This document shows positions 13,063-24,000 of a stretch of DNA of 64,000 bases, in pieces (positions within the stretch are counted from its first letter, which is position 1; each line of letters opens with the position of its first letter). Made by a program: the position numbers and the translations under genes. The notes beneath the pieces were generated by a model that saw only the letters and a list, made by a program, of their open reading frames with translations, made no database searches and was not told the origin of the DNA. Origin of the DNA: Scolanthus callimorphus (Eukaryota; Cnidaria; Anthozoa; Actiniaria; Edwardsiidae); assembly GCA_033964015.1 (NCBI GenBank), contig CM066916.1, positions 26,491,404 to 26,555,403 on the forward strand, given 5' to 3'.

Positions 13063-14544
13063 AAGAATTTGAGAATCCATGGAGGTGGATAATTATAGTA
13101 ATGACGCCAGGGACATCAACTCTGCTGGTTTTGCTAAAGTCTCAAGATTTTTCACTCCTGTCTCCAACAGCAAAATTTCCCTGAACTGCCATATATTTAC
13201 TATATATTTCTCCCAGTTTTCTTTCTTGGAAATCTCCCATTAACATTTGTATCTTGTCTGAAGACCTGTGGTAGGCTTGACATCTAGTAGTACTAATGAG
13301 CAGAAAATCATTTTGTCTCCTTGTAAGCTAAAATATTTTAGAACATTAGATAATTAAGTTTTTAATGTTTTTTTGTTGCTCAGCTGTGGCTGTGCGGCTC
13401 TGTTGCAATTTGTTCCCACGCATTTAGACAAGTTTGTCAAATAAAACTGTATTTGAACGCTTCAAAGGACTTAAATTTCATTCTCAGATAAGTAGCAAAT
13501 TTTAAAAACAAAGCGAAGCATTTGGTTTATGCAGGATATGTGTAAGTACTTTGCACTAGTCAAGTAAACCCTACCCGTTCACCACAACCCACCGACCTCC
13601 AACAGACTTGAAACTTGATCTATATTTATAAGAATGCGCAGAAAACTCCAGATTTATGACTTTTTTATTTGCCCTTGAGACTATAGTTTCTTCGAACTTA
13701 TCATTGGAAAAAACACGAATGTAAGTTGACATTTTACGCGGCGGCAGTTCTTGAACGTTACGAAGCCTTGAATTTAGTACTTAACCCTAGAATTTCGCAT
13801 CTATCCATCCAACAAATCCTATTGAGTTGCTTTTGATTTAGAATACAAACTTTTCTTGGCGTGCATCTCGGCTACATGGAATGTCTCTGATTCATGTCGC
13901 GCTCCCGATCTGAGAATTGACCTTACACGCTTCCTTATTGCACTCTTTCTGTCGTTTGCGTTTCTCTCACTGATGGACTTGGTTTGATTTATCAGGTACC
14001 GTAACCATATTTGATTTTGACATACTTGACACCTAGATTAGTCAGACATCCTTGTGAAACACTTTATGCGAAGTGAGCAGAGGATTTGGAAATCTGTTCA
14101 CACCACGATCGAACCTTTCTCTGTGTAGCGCATCGAAGACATGTTCGATTTCAATTATTTTGGTGCGTGAAGCTTATTTGAGTTGAAATTCCACGTTTTC
14201 TGTTAGCAATAATGCTGAAGTACATTTAAACACAACATTTCCTGCAAAGACATCCCCATTTCTTCACTTTTTCTTTCACAATGTGCCGTCACAACTACTG
14301 TTGTGACTTTGAGTTTTGTTTCGAGTTACGCCTGTGACGTCACACCCCGCGGACTTTGGCCGACGCAGCTGGAACGCCGGCCCAGTGCAAAATGGCGCGA
14401 TATTCGAAATTTAGAGCTCAAAAAGTCATTGTTTATTGTGAAAAAATTGGAAAACAACTGCAGGTATTTGTCATTTAGGTTATTAACAAGTGATTTATCA
14501 GAAAAGAGCGGTGGAAACAATTAGATCGTAGCCCCACTTTAAGT

Positions 14545-15645
14545 GATTATAAGAAATTCCGCCCGCTGATTGGTCGAGAACTTCGCTTTCTCTTGCTGTA
14601 GTAAATCACCTTCCGGTGATTATAGCATTGAAAGGATGTGTGCGCGCGAGTTTTGTTATGACCATGGAAGGGTTCTAAAACCTTGTGAATCACTTGAGCA
14701 ATTATACTAAAATAATAAGTTGCCTCAGGCTCCGTGATTATCGGCGAATAGTTACCTCGACTTCGTCTCGAAGTTAGTTAGTCATTTGTGTGCCGTTCTA
14801 GTCAAAATATTCAACGTAAAAAAGTAATTTTGAAACAAAATCTAAAATTTAAACGCCGCCCAAATCACCGGTCGCGCTCGTGTTTTTTTTTCCAACTTGA
14901 AAACAAAATCGACAGGAACTCCCCAGAAATGATTCTTGGAACTTTAACAACTACAACACCAGTTTCTAATATCAGTTGTATAGACCGACGTATAGACCTA
15001 ATCCACTATTAGTGTTTACTCTTGTTGCCACCCAAATCTGATCATGACTATTTGATGATTCCTTTAGGAGGACACAATTGTACAATTTCCCACACACGAT
15101 TGAACGCACGCAAGTATGTACAAATGAACTATGCTAACCTCACAAATGAATCGTCAGTTGAACTGAATAGTTCATTTCGCATTTCCTCACTCTGTTGTGA
15201 ATCAACTGAAATTCCAACTGAAATTTCTTCACACCCCCTCCCCCCCCCCCCCCCCCCCCCCAACGAAGTAACATTTTTAGGGTCAACATACGGAGAAAAA
15301 CCTGCTTGCCACCCTAGCAAAAACAAAGGATGACCAAGGCTTCCCCCCCCCCCCCCCCCCCCACAAACATTTCTAGCTACGGCCTTGAAAAAACAGTATA
15401 GTTGGTCAACGGTAGCCTCGAATTTCAGGCTAGAATTTCATTTGAATCGCAACAAACGAGAAACTCTGATGTAAACACCGTTAGCCGATGTTATCTTTTG
15501 CGTCCTGTGATTATCGCACCCGTGTGGCACGGAAACGGAACTGTCTCCGGTCGTAACGCAGAGACATGTTTTTTCCTGTCGCGGCGATAATATTTCCCGT
15601 GCGGCTAAATGGGAAACTCTAGGGAGGTATGTTTCGGCAATCTAA
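14545..15645. other. Intergenic, low-complexity C runs and a dispersed repeat
   Basis: 15010-15110 (gttgccacccaaatctgatc) is a dispersed repeat also at 18236-18260, 18640-18675 and 48350-48405. C runs at 15238-15260 and 15343-15362, with tctagctacggccttga shared with 60430-60445. Confidence 0.5.
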
Positions 15646-15793
15646 AGCCTACGGCAAACGCCGAACTTCAGCCGCTCTTATATCGAACCTTTCCTTTTTC
15701 AAGGGATGCCGCTTCATTATACTTGATAATCAAAAAATTTCTATTGTTTTGTATTGGAACGGCGCGACTCTGGCACAGCGTTTGCCGTAGGCC
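15646..15793. mobile_element. PIF/Harbinger-like MITE, copy 1
   Basis: Ends gcctacggcaaacgccg and complement, with TAA on both sides (15643-15645, 15794-15796). Copies at 20155-20305 and 27127-27277. Confidence 0.85.
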
Positions 15794-16396
15794 TAAGCTG
15801 TCGGAAACGGTGCTTTCTCTAGCCAAAACATTAGGCAAATGTCAGTTACCGCGGTTTTCGTTATTCCGCGAGCTCCCCACTAACCGACAAAACGCGTCTT
15901 GTTGTCCGTCATTCAAACGACCAAAGAGCCGCGATAGATTTTACGAGTCCGCGAGATGATTTTGGATGCTAAGTGCTAGATAAGGCCAAGTAAAAAAGAC
16001 ATGTTTTTCGTCCCCGCCCGCATCGTTTTTTTGGAGCCGCATCCTGTTTTCTTACTTCTTTTATTTTCACAAATTGTCTCCAATACGAAGTCAAACGTCA
16101 CAAGCGGTTAGAAACTTTGAAATGTGGCTTTAATGAGCATGGAAATGCTTTGTATGAACACAGATTGCCCTTAAGAATAGTGGTCGACATATCTCCTGCC
16201 ACTGTTAATCGACCCTGAGGGAAATAGTTGTTTTGGTATTCACCAAATCATAGTTGGATAAAATATTAAATTATTGCAAATATTACCTAGAAACGTTTGC
16301 GATTGACACCGAAGCTTCCGAGTTTAAGGAACAATCAGAACGCGAAATTGGATATCCATCAATTTGGTGAATACTAAAATTAGATATCTGAAAGAT

Positions 16397-16525
16397 TAAA
16401 GGCCCATCACCAACCGGGAGCCTTTGCGCCCCGTTTTCTTTTGTTTTCAAATTGATCCATTGTTTTTCGGGTGCACTGATTGGCTAAGAGTCCGCAAAGG
16501 CTCTCGGCTGGTGATGGACCTTTAA
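16397..16525. mobile_element. Short palindromic MITE
   Basis: Ends ttaaaggcccatcaccaacc and the complement ggtgatggacctttaa, ~129 bp. Confidence 0.78.
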
Positions 16526-16780
16526 CCAGCTGGACTTCAATTTGCGGACACCAGAACGACGATGGAAATTTAAAGGTCGGAGTGTCTAGAATTATTGAAC
16601 CCGCAATCGAAGTGCGACTACGACTATAAATCCGAGAGAAGTCTTTTTTTTGGACGACCCAGAGCTAGAGGCCCCAAATGTATACCTCTATATAAAGAGG
16701 ATCAATAAAAATTATACAGTTACTTTTTCACTTAAAGTTACCGTCAGCTGAAACTCAAGGTTTTCTTTGTCAACTTCCTA

Positions 16781-17718
16781 TTTAAAGGGGCCGAAATTCC
16801 CATAATGCACTGTTTCCTGCCATTTTCGATACCAAAATCTCTATTTTTGTCAGTTTTATCGCATTTTATTATATAAACCTCAGTGTTTTACAGGGATTTC
16901 TGCCACTGAGAAAAACCGTATATTTTCACATGTGAAAATACGATATTTTTACATGTGAAAATATCGGCCAATATGTTTTCTTCCTCGTGGCCAATAAAAG
17001 GCGCTTCCCTGGAGCATGGCAGTGTTTATTGTTTATATAATAAACAGTATAATAGATGGACCGTTGGAGATATGGAATTTATTTTCTTGTGTTCACATTT
17101 GATATCTCACTACCCTGCGAGCAGTGACTTCCTCCCCTCTTAGTCCGGCGGCTCGGCCTAAGAGAGGAGGAAATCACTGCTCACAGGGTAATATCTCACT
17201 CGTTCGCTATCAATGTGAATACTCGAAGATAAATTCCATATCGCCGCGCGCCCATGTATTATTCTTTATTATATAGACACGAGTGTTTTACTGGGAAATA
17301 CGCCACTCGTAGATCTCATACGAAGCTACATCCGGGTCCTCAGTGACATATTTTCCATATCCTCACTAGTGAGGATATCGGTCAGAACAAAAGTTCTTGA
17401 AATCAATTTAAAATATTTTTTTCTGGTTTGTCTATATAATAAAAAGAAAATTACACGGTGGCTTGAAGATATGAGTTTTATTTTCTCGTGTCAAAAACAA
17501 TACTTTACTCATTCGCTGCGCTCATTCGTAAAATATTGTTCTTGCCACTCGAAAATAAAACTCATATCTTCGCGCCACCGTGTAATATCCTCTTTTGCAC
17601 TACAAATGTCAGATAAAAAACTCGTAACAGTAGAATGGTCCATTGCATTAAGTCAGAGTTTCCATGTAAAGAAAAACAAAGCAATGCATTATGGGTAGGG
17701 TGAGACGACCCCTTTAAA
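16781..17718. mobile_element. Composite TIR element containing nested palindromes
   Basis: Ends tttaaaggggccg with cccataatgca nearby, and the complement tgcattatggg...cccctttaaa. Inside are two palindromes with ttatataata borders (16865-17275 and 17430-17590) and an 80-bp palindrome (17111-17190). Confidence 0.7.
17111..17190. mobile_element. 80-bp near-perfect palindrome with 9-bp target duplication
   Basis: Begins taccctgcgagcagtgac and ends with its complement. The sequence atatctcac flanks it at 17102-17110 and 17191-17199. Confidence 0.85.
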
Positions 17719-17730
17719 AAAAGCTATGGC

Positions 17731-17875
17731 TAAACTAGGACACATGTAGCGACCAACATTTCTGTCTTGCATGTTTCCCCGAGTGGCTAAAATAGGAAAC
17801 ATTGCACGCTTGTGTCTCAGAATCACAAAATATTTCTTGCCTTGTGAAGAAACATTTTTGTGTCCCGGCTAAAAA
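17731..17875. repeat. Inverted partner of the repeat at 18888-19015
   Basis: Shares ctaaactaggacacatgt, catgtttccccgagtggcta and tatttcttgccttgtgaaga with 18888-19015 on the opposite strand. It lies downstream of the SWIB stop. Confidence 0.85.
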
Positions 17876-18045
17876 AATTGTCGCGCGCAACAATGTTCCT
17901 CGCGCGGATAAATTGGACTACAGTAAGATGTGTCTGTACAACGGGCGGGAGGAATTGTCTTGTTAACCGACAACAACAGACAAGGACCTGATCTCCCATG
18001 CTATCTGCGATATAATCATCTAAACCATATCCCACATGTTAACCT

Positions 18046-21000
18046 TCATGTCATCAGTAAGGGGTCCTTCACATGGTGCTTGAGGTATTTCATCATGGAG
18101 AAAGTCTTTATTCTCTTGGTACCTGTTGGATGTAATGACATAATCAAGTTTATTGCCCACATAAAACAAAACATGCAAAACATAAATGAAATAGGATAGT
18201 GGCGAGGGAACCTCGAAAAAGATAAGGACACTTTGTTGCCACCCAATTCAGATCATGCGATGATTTCTATGGGTGAATACGTTTGTTAGTTCGTACGCTT
18301 TCTGAATGACAAAAATCCAGCATTTTCCAGGAAGTCTTTAGTTACTTTTCAAGTAGATTTTCAGGAGTTATTATTTGGTAGAAATGCCCCCTCTCCCATC
18401 CCCCAAAAACATGATAAGTCAGGAGGATGTCATAATTTGCAGCCCAAAATCAGATTCACGAAACTGACTGATTCAACCACATTTGGGTTGAAACATTTTT
18501 CCAGGAGTTTTCCAGGATTTCCTTAAAATTCCAGGACTTTCCAGGAAGGAAATGAAAATCCAGGATATTCCAGTATTTACAGGACGCGTAGGAACCCTGT
18601 GCACATACACTCGTGCACTCGATCGAGTGATAAAATATTGACAACTGTGACCACCCAGAGGAATCATCACATGATCTGACTAGTCCAGTTTTTAATTCTC
18701 TGCTCTACCGCTGAATAGCCGCATAAATACAGTGGGGGCCTCAATTTGAAGTCGGTAAACTTGTGAATACCAGTGAGTCCGAAACGTTCAAGCTTCATCA
18801 GTTTCTCGTTGGCATTCGACTTCACACTTTTCGATTTCAAACGTAAACTCAATGTTACAGTTTGGTTGCCTGATGTAACCAGGCTAAGGGACACAAAAAA
18901 GTTTCTTCACAAGGCAAGAAATATTTTGTGATTCTGACACACAAGCGTACGATGTTTCCTAGTTTAGCCACTCGGGGAAACATACAGGACACAAATGTTG
19001 CGCGGTACGTGTGTCCCATTCTCGAACCCAGAGCTCCCCGGCTCGTCACCTCGCGGGGGAGGCTCTGGTGACAGCCATTGACGCATGCGCGAGATTTGAT
19101 ACAGAGCCGCTGAGAGAAACACCTTTCTGCGCATGCCTCAACGTTTAAAATCAGCCAATCAGCGAAGGCCCTCAAATGGATGTCCCCAGAGCCTCCCCTG
19201 CGAGCAGACGAGCCGGGGAGCTCTGAGTTCGAGAATGCGTGTGTCCTAGTTTAGCCACTCGGGGAAACATACAGGACACAAATGTTGCGCGGTACGTGTG
19301 TCCTAGTTTAGCCATTAGATATTTCCGGGGGAGGTTGCAGGTTGTTTAGCAAAGAGGCTCAGAGGAATGCCGGCATTTTTTTGGCTTGCAGTTATATTTT
19401 CTAGCTCATCGAAGCTCAGAAGCTTGCACGTTATTTTGGGGGGACTTCTACAACCCATGGTCTGTCCCTGTAAATGTTGGCACACGGTGTTGACATTCAA
19501 AATATTATGTCTTGAATAATGGACTTACCAAAAACCCTCATTAGTTGATCATCACATATATGAAATCTTTTGTCCTTTGGTCCTAAAGAAGATCAGCAAA
19601 ATCAGTAAATCATCCGTTTTATCATTTTTTTTTCTTTTCTTACTCCTAGACTCAAGAGGTTAGCTGGAATAGAAGGCTTGTTTTGTTTACTAAGGCCATC
19701 TAGATTATGCATTACATTAAAGCCAAAATCGTCGTTTCGCGTTTTTTGCCACTTTTTCTGTTCCGGCATTCAACCCATCTAAGCCAATCAGGTCCTTGCC
19801 TTGTTTCGCCTAGTGCAGTCGACTGGCTTTCTGTAGGGGACCTAGAAAAACCCTAAGGCCAGTTTTAGACGTAAAATGTCAATTTCCCATTGTTTAGTTA
19901 GTTAGAGGTATTGTCTTGAGTTCATTTGCATTAGGAACGGCACTATCTGCCGTGCCAACGCCGTGCTACTGCGGCGCTAAATTCGAATTTTGAATCCTTC
20001 CAGCGCTCCTAATATCAGGGCTGAGATCTTGTCCATTGGCCAGACAGATTAACCTCATAAAATCACTCATATCGAAATAACTTGTTTTCACTAGCTAATA
20101 AACCCAGTCAATTTAGTGCGACAGAATTAAGTTCGACGTCTAAAACTAGCCTAAGGCCTACGGCAAACGCCGTGCCAGAGTCGCGCCGTTCCAGTATAAA
20201 ACAATAGAAATTTCTTGATTATAAAGTCTAATGAAGCGGCATCCTTTGAAAAAGGAAAGGTTCGACAGAAGAAGAGCGGCTGAAGTTCGGCGTTTGACGT
20301 AGGCCTAAGCAACGTTTAGCAAATTCACAAGAACTTCAGCTGTAAACATGACTACTCAATAAATACTTACAACTAAATTTCTTTCTCTTATTACAGACCA
20401 CATATTTTAACAACATCTGCTCTTGACATCTAGAGAAAAAATAGAACCAGAACTAAAATGTTAAAAAGAAAAGCACTAATAATCGTTCCCCGCTAGCAGT
20501 GGAATCTGTACACAAATGTCACAACCTCGTCCAGGATCGCCGACGTACTTGACTAGTTTGACTGGTTTTACAAGAATGGCGTCAGTGTTTTTCTTCGAAA
20601 ACAGCTCACACTTTTACGAGTGATTTGATCCATAATAGATACATACTTTATTTATACACGGGGAAACATCATAACATGTAACTATACGAAATATACAAAT
20701 TCTCAAAGGTAAACATTATAAGAAGAGTTATCAAGTGCATCTCAATAACTCTTTAAATTGAGTAAACAAGCTGTCTAAAGGCCACAATATACTGTAGTAA
20801 TTTTTTGTACGTTGTAGAGCACTTTACTTTGATTTTTCTTACATAGGCCTTTTTTGAGATACACCGGAAGTCTCGGATCGTAATGCATTATGGCCTATCT
20901 TGAAAAACTGCCCATTGTTTGGTGATTTGCTTGTACAATGCATTGCAATCCAGGACTTTCGGTTTATTTTAAAAAAGGCCTATGCGCACAAACTTGATCA

Positions 21001-24000
21001 CGCCATTTTCACACACATGCGCACGAGACTACGTTTTCGAAGTTGAAAAACACAAGAAAACATACAAGAAAAAGCAAATGCAGGGAGATCAAAAGAAGCC
21101 TCTGCTCACAGGGAATAACAATCGGAACACTACAACTACATGCACACTGGTGTTACCTTGTCTGCCCCCAATATTTCAGAAAGTTCTGGTGAAAGAACCA
21201 TAAGTCTTGCAAAGCCTGTAGAAGCAATAAATAAAAATCAAATACAACACAGACTTTATAATGTAGTGCACACATTCTTAGGATAAACAAGGAAATCAGC
21301 CGAGATGGAGGAATAACAGAGGAACAGACATAGACCTAGAAAGACGAGAAGCTGGCAGAATGATTAAGCAGGCAGAGACTTGTAAGCCCAGGAGGTCAGG
21401 CGGGGTTGCTCATTGTTTCTTTTAAGGGTTAAATTGTGGCCTGCAACATCTTTTAGGGCGTAAAAATATCAAAGCCTGGAAATTTGAGGATCTGCTATCT
21501 TTTAGAGTGTCCAATCAAGCAACTTTGTGTTTCAAATTAAGAAAAGAGTGCTTTGAATTGCTTTAAAACCTCTGGCAGCTTTGTGGCGTTGTATCAGGTG
21601 TTGGTTAAAGGTTTTTTTAAGGGTTATTCTGACGCTTAGCTACACCGATTTGCTATTTTTAGGGGCCAAATTCGTTTTACTTGACGAGCACCCCCAGGCT
21701 AGTAAGCAGGCAGGTAGGGCCCAGTTCCTGAAAGATTGGATAAAGTTATCCACGGATAAAAGTAGTCTGTTGTATAGGGGTTTGTTCTGGACTTATCCGT
21801 TGGATAAGCGTTTATCTACTGATAACTCTTATCTGGCATTCTAGGAACCGGAGATAGGAAGATAAAGTGGTATCTACCTGTCTTTCCTCCTTTTGCTGAA
21901 GGATCTTTCTTTCTAGGTGTTTTCTGTTGATAAAGAAAGTACAATAATTGTGTGGTTCCAGAAATTATCCATACCCCCCTATGGAAGGAGTTGGAAATTC
22001 CGGAGGGGTGGGGGGGTCAATTTACCTGATCATTTCCATACAAATACTGTATTTTCCTCGGAAATTCCAGAGGGGTGGGGGGGGGGGGGGGGGTCACTTT
22101 TCAACACCCTTCTGTGGGGGGGTGGGGGGATGGATATTTTCTGGAACCACACATTCTCAAACTCATTTAATAATTCATCAATCTTAACATAAAGGAAATC
22201 ATTTGGATATGTGGTCTATTTTATTTTGAGATTTTATTCCTTCTTTTTCTCTAGATTGAGTGATTCGTTTGAGAAGCTGTAATCAAAATCTTGACAGTGT
22301 TTTTTATCAGGATTGCAAAACACTTTTAATTATTTAAATTATCGACCGACCTCCCAGCTGGTAATTAACATATATTCATTGACAATAATTTCACATTCTA
22401 TCCAACTGATTAAATCAGTTGAAGAAACTATTCCCCTCAGGGTCAATGAACTTTGGCAGGATATACTATTTTATTATATAAACACCAATGAAATACCGGG
22501 TGATCTCCTGTGCGAAAACTTGATATCTTCACACGTGAAAATAACATGTTACATGTATTTTCACAATATGTGAAAATATCACACTTGACTTTGCTCAATG
22601 CTCGATTTTAAGCTTAACTCAAATGAATTTGGTATTTCATTATTATATGTTTATATAATAAACAGAACATTACATGGCTGCTTGGAGATACAAATTTTAT
22701 CTTCTCATGTTAAAAATCTATCTGACTTGTTCACTGCGCTCACTCGTTAGATAAATTTTCAACACTTGAAGATCAGATTTGTATCTCTGTGCAGCCATGT
22801 AATATCCTCTATTTATTATATACTGTGACCAGATACCATGTGATAACACCAGTGAATAAAAATCGTATCAGTGAATGATACAATATCATTCACGGCTTGA
22901 ATAAAATGCAATTTTTCTTTATTTTGTTTGCTTTTTTTTAACAGACTCAGAGTATATAATAAACAAATTATGACATGGCAAGAGCTTGATATCGTATTAT
23001 TCACTCCTATTATTCACCTTGGTGGTTCATACTTAAATCCACCACTATTCATTCCTTTGGGGAGTGTGCAGTACCCTAAGATCATTTGGAGACTTCATGT
23101 CACCTACCTGTTGCTTCCTAACTGGCACTTTTCTCCTGGTACGAAGACCTCTTTCATTTGCATGCAATTTTCTTGCAATTTCGGCATCATTAACAGCCTG
23201 CTGTTTATAAAAACAAACAAAGATCAGTGATGACTCTATCTATATCACTCACATAAGGTTGTTTTTCCAAATACCCTTGGAATGTACTGGTAACAGTGGC
23301 GGATGCAGACCCTTAAGAAGGGGGATGGCTAGTACAAAGGATATACTACAGAGTTCAGACCAAGGGGGAGGCTAGTCTTAAAGTTTTATTTGCATCTCCC
23401 CCACACAAAAGTTGGGATGACTATCCCTCCCCCTGGCCCCCTGACCTCATCTGAGTCTGACTGCTGTGCTTCAGCATTATTTGATGGCTTTAGTTTCTTC
23501 TTGGGAGGTCCTGAAGATCTCTGTACCTGAGGCTGAACAGAAAAAACAAAAAAAAGTCAGTAAATAGATTTAATACATGCATAAATATTGAAATTATTAG
23601 CACTAATGCTCGCTGCACAATTTTGGAGAGTTTGTAATGTGTTGCTACTGTATTAAGTGCCAGAGTACAGTACTCAATAGGCCACTTGCATTAAATGGGT
23701 CACATGACCCAACTACCTCTTAACAAGATGTTTTGTCAAAATCGACTCCAGAAATACAAAGAACCCATTGATATTAGTCAGAAACTGAAGTTTCAGCATA
23801 AAATCTCTAACCTGGAGCAAATGGCAGCGAGTTTAATTTTCACGATTTTACTCAGAATGTATTGGATTTGGGTCACATGACCAGTTAGTGCAAGTGGCCT
23901 ATTACTGGTACTGTACTGCATACATGTGATGTAAGGCATTAACTAGTAGGGGGACTGACTGTCATGGTGGGATCGAATTGACCATTTTCACGATGTTGTG

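Larger units (their letters stand above)
9543..14544. mobile_element. ~5-kb TIR DNA element, no transposase seen
   Basis: The left end acttaaagtggggctacga and its exact complement (14526-14544) are inverted. Homology continues inward for ~230 bp to a shared tgacgtcacaggcgtaactc (9751-9775, complement at 14322-14345). No ORF above ~150 codons is present inside, so it is non-autonomous or decayed. It contains the nested elements at 10613-10938 and 11750-13062. Confidence 0.7.

Noticed and set aside
20480..20590. Minus-strand stretch reading ILVKPVKLVKYVGDPG, considered as an extra SWIB-gene exon
   Set aside because: No suitable splice sites or phase, and the SWIB domain is already complete from flanking exons.
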